Counted from the first letter of the stretch, positions 8,614-17,976 are shown. The stretch: 48,250 bases of DNA from Lachnospiraceae bacterium (GCA_030524635.1 JAUNGG010000023.1:1-48250), one strand, 5' to 3'. Program-made: numbers and translations. The notes: generated by a model not told the origin, from the letters alone.

Positions 8614-8662
8614 ATAGTTCATATTTTCTTATGATTATCACAAAGAACAATGGAGGAAGCTT

Positions 8663-9301
8663 ATGGATGATAGGAATCAGAATCAAAATCCTGAACATAG
8701 ATCAGCCGGAACACCAGCACCGGAACAGGAGACCACAACGAACCAGGATCCAGCAGAAAATACCGTCTCCGGCCCAGAAATGCCAAACCAGCCCGGCCAG
8801 GATCTGAATCAGCAGATTCAAAACGAGAACGGCACTGCCCAGCCCCCAAATTACGGCGCTTTTGCTCCGCCTCAGAACAACTATGGCTCTGTTCCGCCGC
8901 AGAACAATTATGGTTCAGCACCGCCTCAGGGAAATCCTTACGATCCCTATAACCAGTCAAATCAGCCAAACCAGCCGGTCCAGAAGCCGCCAGTGAATCA
9001 TATGGCTGTGACCTCTATGGTCCTGGGAATCGTTTCTCTTCTGGTTAGCTGCTGTTGTCTTCCCGTGGGCTTTATCGGAGGCTTTGCCATTGGCATGGCC
9101 GGCCTGGCAACAGCAATCATTTCAAAGAAAGGGGAACCCTTTTCTCCTTTTGCTGTAGCTGGATTGATCGTTTCCATTCTGGGCATCTGCGGAAGCTTGC
9201 TTATTTTTGGATGCTATATCCTGACAGCTAACCTGATGAAGGACCCGGAATATGCTGCCTTATTCAATGAGATCCTGCAGCAGTATTATAACGGAAATTA
9301 A
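8663..9301 (+). CDS. DUF4190-type membrane protein with Gln/Asn/Pro-rich N terminus
   Basis: 212-residue protein. The first 110 residues are low-complexity and rich in N, Q, P and G, including near-repeats of NYGSxPPQN. Then come two hydrophobic segments (about 117-150 and 163-192) joined by a short ISKKGEPFSP linker, the usual DUF4190 layout (MAVTSMVLGIVSLL then GLIVSILGICGSLL). The N-terminal part is presumably a disordered cytoplasmic or external arm. Function is unknown. It is the only plus-strand gene in the first 17 kb and is monocistronic, with a promoter upstream and a hairpin downstream. Confidence 0.88.
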   Translation: MDDRNQNQNPEHRSAGTPAPEQETTTNQDPAENTVSGPEMPNQPGQDLNQQIQNENGTAQPPNYGAFAPPQNNYGSVPPQNNYGSAPPQGNPYDPYNQSNQPNQPVQKPPVNHMAVTSMVLGIVSLLVSCCCLPVGFIGGFAIGMAGLATAIISKKGEPFSPFAVAGLIVSILGICGSLLIFGCYILTANLMKDPEYAALFNEILQQYYNGN

Positions 9302-9307
9302 TGAAAG

Positions 9308-9344
9308 CGCTGCCGGAAAGCATGCTTTGTGCTTTCCGGCAGCG
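9308..9344. terminator. Shared hairpin between convergent genes
   Basis: A perfect 15-bp stem, CGCTGCCGGAAAGCA with its complement, around a 7-base loop lies 7 bases after the DUF4190 stop and 26 bases after the end of DUF2752 on the other strand. It lacks a clean T tract in either direction (TTATGTG on plus, CTTTCATTAATTT on minus), so termination may be incomplete. Confidence 0.65.
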
Positions 9345-9369
9345 TTATGTGTACAGACTGATAAGAATG

Positions 9370-9825
9370 CTACAGCAAGGGCGGAAGAAGATCGATCCCC
9401 ATTACAAGAAAGACATTTTTAACGATCCAGTTCATCAGAACAATTCCTGCACCGATCGATACCCACCAGGGATAACGGCGCTGCATTCCATCCAGATACC
9501 GGCTCCACCAGCCCATTCCATCAGTCTTTCCTCTGGTATTTCCGCCATCCTTTCTGTCTGCTTCTTCTGCTCCCACATGCCGTTTTCCCGCCAGGCTCCA
9601 CAAAAGCAGCACTCCTTCTGCCGCAACTGCGAGAGCTGCATACAGCACAAAGGGATGATACTGAAGGCTTTGAAGCCAATGCCCCTGAAGCATCAGCCGG
9701 ATCGCTCTGGTACCCCCGCAGCCTGGGCAGTAAAATCCAGTCAGCAAATGAAACAGGCAGGGAAATCCCTGCCCGCCGCTTATCCAATCCATCATTTTCT
9801 TAATCAGCCAGGTCAAACGCATCAT
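9370..9825 (-). CDS. DUF2752 membrane protein
   Basis: 151-residue protein with the DUF2752 signature FYCPGCGGTRA near residues 33-43 (paired cysteines before a helix), a following LxGxxxxSLxYHPFV segment, a hydrophobic stretch at about 62-80, and a C-terminal membrane helix (WVSIGAGIVLMNWIV). Function is unknown. The first ATG at 9825 overlaps the end of lysC by 26 bases and has GAGGAC 5 bases upstream, which favours it over the later in-frame ATGs at 9795 and 9792. Co-transcription with lysC is likely. Confidence 0.85.
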   Translation of the reverse strand: MMRLTWLIKKMMDWISGGQGFPCLFHLLTGFYCPGCGGTRAIRLMLQGHWLQSLQYHPFVLYAALAVAAEGVLLLWSLAGKRHVGAEEADRKDGGNTRGKTDGMGWWSRYLDGMQRRYPWWVSIGAGIVLMNWIVKNVFLVMGIDLLPPLL

Positions 9826-11008
9826 GCACCGTCCTCACTGCCCGGTTCGCATCTGCCTCATCGATCAGTACGGTAATTCGGATCTCTGAGGTGGCAATCA
9901 TCTTGATATTTACATTAGCGCTGTATAATGCCTCAAACATCTTTGCTGCTACGCCAGGATTGCTGAGCATACCGGCTCCGATAATAGAAACCTTGGCTAC
10001 CCCTTCCTCACAGGTAATATCCTGTGCGGTGATGGCTGCCTTGTTTTCATTTAACAGTGTCATCGCCTCCAGAAGATCCGTTCTGGCCACAGTAAAGGAG
10101 ATGTCCTTCCGGTCCTCCCGTCCTACAGACTGGATGATGATATCTACATTCACATGATTTCTGGCCAGGATATTAAAGATCTTAAATGCGATTCCCGGCT
10201 CATTTTTCACGCCGATCACGGAAATCCGTGCTGTGTTCTTATCCACGGCCACACCGCTTACCAACATGCGTTCCATCTTTGCGCCCTCCTTCACTACCGT
10301 TCCCTCCGCCCTGGTCAGGCTGGAGAGTACTACCAGCTGTACTCCATATTTTTTCGCCATCTCTACTGAACGGTTATGCAGAACCTTGGCACCCAGTGAT
10401 GCAAATTCCAGCATCTCATCATAGGACACTTCAGAAAGCTTTCTTGCATTCGGCACAAGATGTGGGTCTGCTGTGTATACACCATCCACATCGGTGTAGA
10501 TTTCGCAGGCATCTGCGTGAAGGGCAGCTGCCAGCGCAACTGCTGTCGTATCAGAACCGCCCCGGCCCAGGGTGGTCATATCTTCATACTTATTAATGCC
10601 CTGAAAGCCGGTAATGATGACGATCCTGCGATTCTCCAGCTCATGGCGGATCCGCTCCGTGTCGATCCGCTTCAACTTTGCAGTTCCATAAGCTGAGGTG
10701 GTACGCATCGCCACCTGGGCCGCATTCAGCGATATTGCCGGTACGCCCAGCACATGAAAGGCCATGGCCATCAGAGATACGGAGATCTGCTCTCCGGTAA
10801 CCAGAAGCATATCCAGCTCCCGTTTCGGCGGATTAGGATCGACCTCATGAGCCTTGGCAATCAGCCCGTCTGTAGTCTTTCCCATGGCAGACAGCACGAC
10901 CACCACCTGATGGCCCTTCTCGTAATCCTCCATACAGCGTCTGGCTACATTGAAAATCCTGTCTTTATCTGCTACGGAGCTTCCTCCGAATTTTTTAACG
11001 ATTAACAT
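9800..11008 (-). CDS. lysC: Aspartate kinase
   Basis: First enzyme of the aspartate family pathway (Lys, Thr, Met, diaminopimelate); it phosphorylates aspartate. The 402-residue protein begins MLIVKKFGGSSVAD with the kinase motif, has the ITGFQG and TTLGRGGSDTTA active-site segments near 130-157, and two C-terminal ACT domains (about 265-400) that normally bind feedback inhibitors. It follows hom by 69 bases on the minus strand, so hom, lysC and the PheB-like gene form an amino-acid cluster. No lysine riboswitch or T-box is visible upstream. Confidence 0.96.
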   Translation of the reverse strand: MLIVKKFGGSSVADKDRIFNVARRCMEDYEKGHQVVVVLSAMGKTTDGLIAKAHEVDPNPPKRELDMLLVTGEQISVSLMAMAFHVLGVPAISLNAAQVAMRTTSAYGTAKLKRIDTERIRHELENRRIVIITGFQGINKYEDMTTLGRGGSDTTAVALAAALHADACEIYTDVDGVYTADPHLVPNARKLSEVSYDEMLEFASLGAKVLHNRSVEMAKKYGVQLVVLSSLTRAEGTVVKEGAKMERMLVSGVAVDKNTARISVIGVKNEPGIAFKIFNILARNHVNVDIIIQSVGREDRKDISFTVARTDLLEAMTLLNENKAAITAQDITCEEGVAKVSIIGAGMLSNPGVAAKMFEALYSANVNIKMIATSEIRITVLIDEADANRAVRTVHDAFDLAD

Positions 11009-11077
11009 CGATCTTAAATTTCCTTCCCGTGCTGCCCTTACAGAGTGATTGTCCGCAGGATCCCTGTGAACGCAGCC

Positions 11078-12292
11078 CTACAGCTCCGTCCGGATCACCT
11101 TCAGGATGCCATCGATCTTGGCAGCTTCTTCTTTAAATTCAGCCTCCAGCATAGGCCTGGAAATGATAGCAAACTCATCCAGCTTAGCCAGCGTGATCAC
11201 CTCTCTCGGCCCGAATGCCATCAGTTCAGCGATCCGCTCCTCCGGCGCTCCGGCCACCCGGATGAAATAGCGGAACTGGTTGGCTCCCATAGGAGCGATC
11301 TCCTGCTTCTGGGCGGTCCAGCCCATCTTCACATTCCGGCTGACGTGCTTTGCCGCATCGATAATATCTGCCACCACCGCACTGGCAGTAGGCAGCTTTC
11401 CGGCACCGCTTCCGTAGTACATGGAGGTGCCCAGCATATTGCCCTTTACCAGAATTCCATTGAACACATCGCTTACCATATAAAGCGGATGCTCCTTGGT
11501 AATCATCAGGGGAACCACATAGGCGCTTACCATGCCGTCTGCCGCGATCCGGCTGGCACCTACCAGCTTAATGGACATGCCGATCTTATCTGCATACAGG
11601 AAATCAACATCTGTGATCTGGGTGATTCCCTCGGTATAAATATCCTCGTAATTTACTTCCTTGCCGGTAGCCATAGCGGTCAGAATGGCGATTTTCCTGC
11701 AGGTATCATGCCCTTCCACATCCGCCTCCGGATTCCGCTCTGCATAGCCCAGATGCTGAGCCTCCTTCAATGCAGCGTCAAAGGACCAGCCATCCTTATC
11801 CATCTTGGTCAGGATGAAGTTGGTGGTGCCGTTTAAAACACCTGTGATCTCTTCAATCTGCTCTCCCATCAGGCAGCGGTAGAGCGGGCGGATGATGGGG
11901 ATACCGCCGCCTACACTGGCCTCAAAAAAGAAGTTTACTTCCTTTTCCCTGGCAATTTCCAAAAGCTCGGTACCGTGGGCAGCAACCAGCGCCTTATTGG
12001 AGGTGGCCACATGCTTTCCTGCCAGCAGGCAGGCCTTTACAAATGGATAAGCCGGATTCAGGCCTCCCATGGTCTCTACAACGATCTGCACGTCCTGATC
12101 CTGCTCAACCACAGAAAAATCGTGAATCAGCTTATCCTCAATGGGGCTTCCCGGGAATTCCCGAAGGTCCAGCACATACTTTAATGCTACCTCCTGGCCC
12201 ACCGTCTTCGCTATGGTATCTTTGTTCTTTTCCAGGATTTCAGCCACACCTGAACCGATGGTGCCGTATCCCATAATCGCTACGTTCATCAT
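11078..12292 (-). CDS. hom: Homoserine dehydrogenase
   Basis: NAD(P)-dependent reduction of aspartate semialdehyde to homoserine, the branch to Thr and Met. The 404-residue protein has the Rossmann motif GYGTIGSGV at residues 8-16, the GGLNPAYP-type cofactor segment, GVLNGTTNFILTKM near 187, and the catalytic EADVEGHDTCRK near 219. The C-terminal regulatory part is ACT-like and short. It starts 7 bases after the ACT-domain gene and is followed by lysC, so one transcript is likely. Confidence 0.96.
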   Translation of the reverse strand: MMNVAIMGYGTIGSGVAEILEKNKDTIAKTVGQEVALKYVLDLREFPGSPIEDKLIHDFSVVEQDQDVQIVVETMGGLNPAYPFVKACLLAGKHVATSNKALVAAHGTELLEIAREKEVNFFFEASVGGGIPIIRPLYRCLMGEQIEEITGVLNGTTNFILTKMDKDGWSFDAALKEAQHLGYAERNPEADVEGHDTCRKIAILTAMATGKEVNYEDIYTEGITQITDVDFLYADKIGMSIKLVGASRIAADGMVSAYVVPLMITKEHPLYMVSDVFNGILVKGNMLGTSMYYGSGAGKLPTASAVVADIIDAAKHVSRNVKMGWTAQKQEIAPMGANQFRYFIRVAGAPEERIAELMAFGPREVITLAKLDEFAIISRPMLEAEFKEEAAKIDGILKVIRTEL

Positions 12293-12299
12293 AATCTCT

Positions 12300-12743
12300 C
12301 TACTCCCTGGCTAATATTTTCACATAATGGATTCCATCCATCTCTTCCATGTCCTCGACCATCTTAGAGACATTGCCTGTGTTGGCCCTGACCTCCACGC
12401 TCAGCGTAAGCGTGGCAACTCCATTTACCGGAATACTCTGGTGGATCGTCAGAATGTTCGCCTTACACACAGCCACCACATGAAGCAAATCGGACAGCAA
12501 TCCCTGCTCATCGTCCATCTGGACTACCAGGGTTATGGTCTTTCCCTTTGTATTATCATAAAAGGGGAAGATGTCATCCTTATACTTATAAAAGGAGCTT
12601 CGGCTGATCCCCACCTTATCGGTAGCCTCCTGAACGGTAATGGCCCGCTCCGACTCTAAGAGCCGCTTCGCCTCCACCACCTTAAGAAGGACCTCAGGCA
12701 CAGCCTTCTGCTTCACTACAAAATATTTGCTCTTATCTTCCAT
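12300..12743 (-). CDS. ACT-domain protein, PheB/UPF0735 type
   Basis: 147-residue protein with an N-terminal winged-helix-like part (AITVQEATDKVGISRSSFYKYKDDIFPF) and a C-terminal ACT domain (ITLVVQMDDEQGLLSDLLHVVA). This is the layout of the UPF0735 family, to which Bacillus PheB belongs. Those proteins are thought to sense amino acids and modulate regulation; no enzymatic activity is evident here. I chose ATG 12743 because GGAGGAGAC lies just upstream; an upstream frame extension of ten residues is less likely. It heads the hom-lysC transcript, 7 bases before hom, which suggests a control role for aspartate-family synthesis. Confidence 0.88.
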   Translation of the reverse strand: MEDKSKYFVVKQKAVPEVLLKVVEAKRLLESERAITVQEATDKVGISRSSFYKYKDDIFPFYDNTKGKTITLVVQMDDEQGLLSDLLHVVAVCKANILTIHQSIPVNGVATLTLSVEVRANTGNVSKMVEDMEEMDGIHYVKILARE

Positions 12744-12809
12744 GGTCTCCTCCATCATCCGCCGGAAAGGCATGTCCGTTTCCGAAGAACATTTGTGTTC
12801 GCAAGGAAG

Positions 12810-12838
12810 ATATTAACACAATTGCAGGAGTATTGCAA
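12810..12838 (-). promoter_or_regulatory. Promoter of the ACT-hom-lysC unit
   Basis: Minus-strand TTGCAA (12838-12833) and TAATAT (12815-12810) with a 17-base spacer, 66 bases before the chosen start. The -35 lies within a small AGTTGCA/TGCAATT inverted repeat just after prfB, so the prfB 3' end and this promoter overlap. Confidence 0.72.
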
Positions 12839-12858
12839 CTGTTTTTTGTTCCGTCTTT

Positions 12859-13990
12859 TCACTCCTGTGCATGCTTGTCCGGACACCCCAGACTCAGCCA
12901 CTTTAAATATGCACTGATAAATGGATCAATGCCGCCGTTTAATACCGCATCCGCATTGCCGCTCTCCTCGCCAGTCCGGTGATCCTTCACCATGGTATAA
13001 GGCTGCAGCACATAGGAACGGATCTGATTGCCCCAGCCGATCTCCTTTACATCACCGCGGATATCGGAGATCTTTTCCGCATTCTCCTGCTGCTTTAACA
13101 TCAGAAGCTTTGTCTTTAACATCTGCATCGCCTTATCCTTGTTCTGGAACTGGGAGCGCTCATTCTGGCAGGTCACCACGATTCCGGTTGGAATATGGGT
13201 AATTCGGATCGCCGAAGAAGTCTTATTGATATGCTGGCCGCCGGCGCCGCTGGAACGGTAGGTATCGATCCGCAGGTCATCCATATTGATCTCCACATCC
13301 AGATCCTCTTCAATATCCGGCATCACATCACAGGACACAAAGGAGGTCTGACGCTTTCCAGCTGCATTAAACGGCGAAATCCGCACCAGGCGGTGTACGC
13401 CTCTCTCGGACTTCAGATAGCCGAATACATTTTCTCCGTTGATCTGGATCGTAACCGACTTGATGCCCGCCTCGTCACCGTCCAGAAAATCCAGTACTTG
13501 AGTGGTAAAGCCCCGGCTGTCCGCCCAGCGGCAGTACATCCGGTACAGCATACTGCACCAGTCACAGGACTCGGTTCCGCCCGCACCAGCATTAAGGCGA
13601 AGAATGGCGTTGCAGTTATCGTACTCCCCGGTCAGCAGCGTGCCAATCCGCATCTTCTCCAGCTTTGTTGTAAAATCATCCAGCATCTCCTGGATCTCCG
13701 GGATAATGGCCGGATCATTCTCCTCATAGCCCATCTCGATCATCAGGCCGATCTCCTCGTGAGCCGTCTCCAGTGCGCGGTAGCCTTCCACGATATCCTT
13801 CAGATTCTTTGCTTCCTTTAAAAGCCTGGTGGACTTTTCCGCATCGTCCCAAAAGCCAGGCTCCTCCATACTTTTATCTAACTCGTCGATCCGCCTTAAC
13901 TTGTTATCCAAGTCAAAGTGAATCCCTCACTTCCACTAATGGTTTTTCATACGTTGACAACGTATATTTGAACTGATCTAATTCAACCAC
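12859..13990 (-). CDS. prfB: Peptide chain release factor 2, with programmed +1 frameshift
   Basis: RF2 recognises UAA and UGA. The first 25 codons start at GTG 13990 (VVELDQFKYTLSTYEKPLVE...) and reach an in-frame TGA at 13915-13913 in the context CTT TGA C. A +1 shift continues as DLDNKLRRIDELDKSMEEPG to the stop at 12859, giving 376 residues. The stop-codon-recognition SPF motif is in RISPFNAAG and the GGQ peptidyl-hydrolysis motif is in SSGAGGQHIN. An in-frame GTG nine bases further upstream is an alternative start. Its own promoter lies at 14052-14080. Because the shift depends on slow reading of UGA, low RF2 raises its own synthesis. Confidence 0.96.
13912..13927 (-). promoter_or_regulatory. 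prfB autoregulatory frameshift site
   Basis: The site reads AGG GAT TCA CTT TGA C on the minus strand. As in other prfB genes, a Shine-Dalgarno-like AGGG lies three codons before the slippery CTT, and UGA is followed by C, a weak termination context. The in-frame continuation after skipping one T matches RF2 exactly. Confidence 0.93.
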
Positions 13991-14051
13991 AAGCTTCACC
14001 CGCTTTCTTATATAAAATTTGGCCGGCATTTTTCAGACTGCCGACGCTATC

Positions 14052-14080
14052 ATCATACATGAAAATCCCGGTGGAATCAA
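14052..14080 (-). promoter_or_regulatory. prfB promoter
   Basis: Minus-strand TTGATT (14080-14075) and TATGAT (14057-14052) with a 17-base spacer, 62 bases before the GTG start and after the secA terminator. Confidence 0.75.
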
Positions 14081-14138
14081 GGGATTTCCGGGATTTATGG
14101 AAGTTGGCGGTTCCTGTATTGGGAAAACATAGGCAAAT

Positions 14139-14180
14139 AAAAAACTGCCCGCCCTGGATTACTCCAATCAGGCAGGCAGC
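14139..14180 (-). terminator. secA terminator
   Basis: Just after the secA stop, CTGCCTGCCTGATT pairs (with G-U pairs) with AATCCAGGGCGGGCAG, followed by six T residues (14144-14139). This separates secA from prfB. Confidence 0.85.
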
Positions 14181-14190
14181 TGTACCATCT

Positions 14191-16773
14191 CTATGCCTTT
14201 GCCAACGGCTTTCTTCCGCAGCACTGCTTATATTTCTTGCCGCTTCCGCATGGGCATGGATCATTTGGATAGATTTTCTGTGCGTCCCGCTTCTTCGGTG
14301 CTCTGGCTACGCTGTCATCCTTGTTGGTTCCCGTAACCTTTGCGGCAGGCTCACGCTCTACCTTCTGTTCTACGCGGACATGGAACAGAATGCGGACAGT
14401 CTCCTCACGGATAGCGGCAGTCATGCCGTCGAACATCTCAAAGGCGTTCATCTTATATTCTACAACCGGGTCACGCTGGCCGTATGCCTGCAGGCCGATG
14501 CCTTCACGGAGCTGATCCATATCATCGATATGGGCCATCCACTTGTTGTCGATCACCTTCAGAAGGATCACCCGCTCGATCTCACGCATCTGCTCTGCCT
14601 CAGGGAACTCGGCCTCCTTGGCTTCGTAAAGCTTGATTGCCTGCTCCTTCAGCATATGCTTCAGCTCATTCTTCTTCATGGCCTTCAGCTCATCGGTCAT
14701 TACAATCGGCTTTAACGGAATTACCGGAAGCAGAAGGGAATTTAATTCCTTCAGATCCCAGCCATCCTGGCCTGCCTCATCGGAGATGGACATATCCACC
14801 GCATTCTCCACAATGTCGGTTACCATCTTTAAGATCACATCGCGCATGTTGTCGCCGTCCAGCACCTTCCGGCGCTCTGCGTAGATCACCTCACGCTGCT
14901 CATTATTGACCTCATCATACTTTAACAGGTTTTCACGGATGCCGTAGTTGTTGGTCTCGATCTTCATCTGAGCCTTCTCAATGGCATTGGAAAGCATCTT
15001 GTGCTCGATCTGCTCGCCTTCCGGAACACCAAGGGCCTCAAACATCTTCATCAGACGCTCGGAGCCGAACAGACGCATCAGATCGTCCTCCAGGGACAGG
15101 TAGAAGCGGGACTCGCCCGGGTCACCCTGACGGCCGGAACGGCCGCGGAGCTGGTTATCGATTCGGCGGGACTCATGACGCTCTGTGCCGATAACCTTAA
15201 GGCCGCCCAGCGCCTTTGCCTCATCATCCAGCTTGATATCGGTACCACGGCCTGCCATGTTGGTAGCGATGGTAACGGCTCCGTGGATACCGGCATCCGC
15301 TACGATCTCAGCCTCCAGCTCGTGGAACTTTGCATTTAACACTTTATGAGGAATGCCCTTCTTGCGGAGCATCTTGCTTAACATCTCAGAGGTCTCAATG
15401 GTGATGGTACCTACCAGCACCGGCTGTCCCTTCTCATGCGCCTTGGCGATCTCCTCCACAACGGCATTAAACTTCTCTCTCTTGGACTTATAAACGGCAT
15501 CGTCTAAATCCACACGGGCAATAGGCTTATTCGTAGGAATGGCGATAACGTCCATGGCGTAGATATTCCGGAATTCCTTCTCCTCTGTCAGAGCAGTACC
15601 GGTCATGCCTGCCTTCTTGGCAAACTTATTAAAGAAGTTCTGGAAGGTGATGGTCGCCAGCGTGCGGCTCTCACGACGCACATTTACATGCTCCTTCGCC
15701 TCGATCGCCTGATGAAGTCCGTCAGAATAACGGCGGCCCGGCATGATACGGCCGGTAAACTCATCTACGATCAGGACCTCGTCATCCTTCACCACGTAGT
15801 CCTTATCCCGGTGCATCAGGTTATTGGCACGAAGGGCCAGGATAATATTGTGCTGGATCTCCAGATTCTCCGGGTCCGCCAGGTTCTCGATGTGGAAGAA
15901 CTCCTCCACCTTCTTTACGCCCTGCTCTGTTAAGTTTACAACCTTATCCTTTTCATTAACGATGAAATCTCCGGTCTCCTCGATCTCCTCGCCTAAGATG
16001 GCATTCATCTTGGAAAATTCTGCAGACTCCTCGCCCCGCTCTAACTGACGTGCCAGAATGTCGCACACCTCATAAAGCTTGGTGGACTTTCCGCTCTGTC
16101 CGGAAATGATCAGAGGCGTACGTGCCTCATCGATGAGCACAGAGTCCACCTCATCGATAATGGCAAACTCAAGGCCCCGCAGCACCATCTGCTCCTTGTA
16201 GATTGCCATGTTATCTCTCAGATAATCAAAGCCTAATTCATTATTGGTAACATAGGTAATGTCACATGCGTAGGCAGCCTTTCTCTGTTCAGAGGTCATA
16301 TCATTTAATACAACGCCTACGGTCAGGCCCAGGAAACGGTGCACCTGCCCCATCCACTCCGCATCACGCTTTGCCAGATAGTCATTGACGGTTACAATAT
16401 GAACACCCTTGCCTGCCAGCGCATTTAAATAAGCCGGCGCAGTGGATACCAGGGTCTTTCCTTCACCAGTACGCATCTCTGCAATACGTCCCTGATGCAG
16501 GACGATGCCGCCGATCAGCTGTACGCGGAAATGCTCCATATTTAAGGTTCTCTTTGCTGCCTCCCGGACTGCGGCAAATGCCTCCGGAAGAATATCATCC
16601 AGGGTCTCCCCCTTCGCCAGTCGTTCCTTGAAAATCCGTGTCTTATCCCGTAACTCCTCGTCCGATAATGCTTGCATCTGGGGACGCAGGCTTTCAATCT
16701 TATCCACAATTGGATAGATCAGCTTCAGCTCCCGATCACTATGGGTTCCAAACACTTTTTCAATAATGTTCAT
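14191..16773 (-). CDS. secA: Preprotein translocase ATPase SecA
   Basis: Motor of Sec-dependent protein export at the membrane. The 860-residue protein starts [16 protein letters not shown]. Walker A MRTGEGKT is at 100-107 and Walker B is [15 protein letters not shown]. The preprotein cross-linking domain, the second helicase motor ([23 protein letters not shown]) and the helical scaffold follow. The C terminus has the zinc-binding SEC-C motif [20 protein letters not shown] 16773 has AGGAGATTACCG upstream; a 29-residue extension in the same frame has no such support. A clear promoter is at 16901-16929 and the terminator directly follows. Confidence 0.98.
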   Translation of the reverse strand: MNIIEKVFGTHSDRELKLIYPIVDKIESLRPQMQALSDEELRDKTRIFKERLAKGETLDDILPEAFAAVREAAKRTLNMEHFRVQLIGGIVLHQGRIAEMRTGEGKTLVSTAPAYLNALAGKGVHIVTVNDYLAKRDAEWMGQVHRFLGLTVGVVLNDMTSEQRKAAYACDITYVTNNELGFDYLRDNMAIYKEQMVLRGLEFAIIDEVDSVLIDEARTPLIISGQSGKSTKLYEVCDILARQLERGEESAEFSKMNAILGEEIEETGDFIVNEKDKVVNLTEQGVKKVEEFFHIENLADPENLEIQHNIILALRANNLMHRDKDYVVKDDEVLIVDEFTGRIMPGRRYSDGLHQAIEAKEHVNVRRESRTLATITFQNFFNKFAKKAGMTGTALTEEKEFRNIYAMDVIAIPTNKPIARVDLDDAVYKSKREKFNAVVEEIAKAHEKGQPVLVGTITIETSEMLSKMLRKKGIPHKVLNAKFHELEAEIVADAGIHGAVTIATNMAGRGTDIKLDDEAKALGGLKVIGTERHESRRIDNQLRGRSGRQGDPGESRFYLSLEDDLMRLFGSERLMKMFEALGVPEGEQIEHKMLSNAIEKAQMKIETNNYGIRENLLKYDEVNNEQREVIYAERRKVLDGDNMRDVILKMVTDIVENAVDMSISDEAGQDGWDLKELNSLLLPVIPLKPIVMTDELKAMKKNELKHMLKEQAIKLYEAKEAEFPEAEQMREIERVILLKVIDNKWMAHIDDMDQLREGIGLQAYGQRDPVVEYKMNAFEMFDGMTAAIREETVRILFHVRVEQKVEREPAAKVTGTNKDDSVARAPKKRDAQKIYPNDPCPCGSGKKYKQCCGRKPLAKA

Positions 16774-16900
16774 CGGTAATCTCCTAACTTCTTTCCTGCA
16801 TATCATCGCACTTCTTCGATATTCGATCCTTGTGCGGTTAAACCTTTTATAACTGCCCACTGTTTGTTGATACAGCTATAACCATTCTACAATCTTTTCT

Positions 16901-16929
16901 ATTGTATCACTAAGTTTTATTTTATTCAA
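16901..16929 (-). promoter_or_regulatory. secA promoter
   Basis: Minus-strand TTGAAT (16929-16924) and TACAAT (16906-16901) with a 17-base spacer, about 130 bases before the secA start. Confidence 0.72.
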
Positions 16930-17386
16930 CGTGTTCATAAAAAATTAACATTCCAATCAATGGCCAGAGAGTGAACCACAACCGGTCCGGTTACCATAAC
17001 TTGTGGAATTATGGTTAACTGGTCAAGTTGCACAAAAACTATGTTCGATTTTTGACTTATCCACATTATCCACATTTTTTGTGCACAGTTTTCCCTTGAA
17101 TTTCCCCATTGAAAAACTTTGATTTTTCGGCAAATGTGAGTTATACACCGAGTTATCCACATTATCCACATTTTTTTGCCCTTTTATATCCCAAAACCAG
17201 ATCTTTATAAAAAAAAGAAAAATTTTGTACAGAAGTCATAAAGTTACAAATTCCGACTTTATTTTCCCTGTTTCCCCTTGACTTTTTTTCTCAAAATCTG
17301 TAGTTTTTCAATTCTGCCGCCTTCCCGTCAAATAAAAAATTTATAAAAAATTAAGCAAAGTTGTCTTCGCAATTAATGACTATTCC
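16930..17386. other. AT-rich intergenic region with inverted repeats and DnaA boxes
   Basis: No convincing gene is present. The left part (16987-17022) is an imperfect inverted repeat, CCGGTTACCATAA against TTATGGTTAACTGG, around CTTGTGGAA. The middle (17057-17170) holds the DnaA boxes listed separately. The right part (about 17180-17380) is very AT-rich, with runs of A and T but no clear repeats. It lies between the divergent secA and hpf promoters and is longer than these need. Confidence 0.7.
17057..17170 (+). promoter_or_regulatory. DnaA-box cluster (four perfect boxes, one near-match)
   Basis: Perfect TTATCCACA boxes occur at 17057-17065, 17066-17074, 17153-17161 and 17162-17170. They form two pairs in which the boxes touch without a gap, all in the same orientation, with the first boxes of the two pairs 96 bases apart. 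TTATACACC at 17141-17149 differs from the TTATNCACA consensus only at the last base. Each pair is followed by a T run (TTTTTTG). Four exact 9-mers in 114 bases is far above chance. The site may be a DnaA titration or control locus, or may regulate secA or hpf; there is no dnaA gene nearby. Confidence 0.8.
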
Positions 17387-17415
17387 TTGTACTTTTCTAA
17401 AAAATATGCTATACT
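17387..17415 (+). promoter_or_regulatory. hpf promoter
   Basis: TTGTAC (17387-17392) and TATACT (17410-17415) with a 17-base spacer, followed by AAAGGAG ahead of the ATG at 17446. Confidence 0.78.
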
Positions 17416-17445
17416 TAAGTCATCTCAAAAAAAGGAGCTGATTAT

Positions 17446-17976
17446 ATGCGTTATACGATCGTTGGAAGAAATATTGAAGTGACCCCTGGATTAAGAGATG
17501 CCGTTGAGGAGAAAATTGGTAAGCTGGACCGCTACTTTACTCCCGATACCGAAGTAAATGTTACCTTAAGCGTGCAGAAAGAGCGTCAGAACATTGAGGT
17601 AACCATCCCGATCAAAGGAACGATTATCCGTGCAGAAGAGTCCAGCAATGACATGTACGTGTCCATTGATTTAGTAGAGGAGATCATCGAACGTCAGATT
17701 TTAAAATACAAGAGAAAGCTGGTTGACCGCAAGCAGTCCACTCCTTCCTTCTCGGAGGCCTTCATTCAGGAGGAAACACCGATCACAGAGGAAGAGATCA
17801 AGATCGTTAAGACAAAGAAGTTTGCAGTAAAGCCGATGGATCCGGAGGAGGCCTGCTTACAGATGGAGCTTCTTGGCCACAGCTTCTATGTATTCCTGAA
17901 TGCAGAGAACGATCAGGTATGCGTTGTTTATAAGAGAAAAGGCGGAACTTACGGCTTGATCGAGCCGGAATTCTAA
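17446..17976 (+). CDS. hpf: Ribosome hibernation promoting factor, long form
   Basis: Binds the 30S decoding region and dimerises ribosomes into inactive 100S particles in stationary phase. The 176-residue protein has an N-terminal S30AE domain (MRYTIVGRNIEVTPGLRDAV to about residue 100), a linker, and the C-terminal dimerisation domain (VKTKKFAVKPMDPEEACLQMELLGHSFYVFLNAEND) that defines the long form of Firmicutes. The start has an AAAGGAG ribosome site. It is monocistronic, with a promoter upstream and a terminator 5 bases after the stop. Confidence 0.97.
   Translation: MRYTIVGRNIEVTPGLRDAVEEKIGKLDRYFTPDTEVNVTLSVQKERQNIEVTIPIKGTIIRAEESSNDMYVSIDLVEEIIERQILKYKRKLVDRKQSTPSFSEAFIQEETPITEEEIKIVKTKKFAVKPMDPEEACLQMELLGHSFYVFLNAENDQVCVVYKRKGGTYGLIEPEF

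Noticed and set aside
11009..12858. Lysine riboswitch or T-box ahead of lysC or hom
   Set aside because: The gaps (69 and 7 bases, and 115 bases before the ACT gene) are too short, and no T-box core or conserved lysine-riboswitch stems are visible.
13983..14264. A 93-residue minus-strand reading frame spanning the secA-prfB gap
   Set aside because: It runs through the secA 3' end, its terminator and the prfB promoter, has no ribosome site and shows no recognisable protein features.
16935..17171. A 78-residue minus-strand frame rich in WIMWI repeats
   Set aside because: The repeated peptide arises only from translating the tandem DnaA boxes; there is no ribosome site and composition is not protein-like.
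16930..17445. Chromosomal replication origin (oriC)
   Set aside because: DnaA boxes and an AT-rich tract are present, but dnaA, dnaN, gyrB and rpmH are absent and gene direction does not switch here: most genes on both sides are on the minus strand. A DnaA-binding control site is the safer reading.
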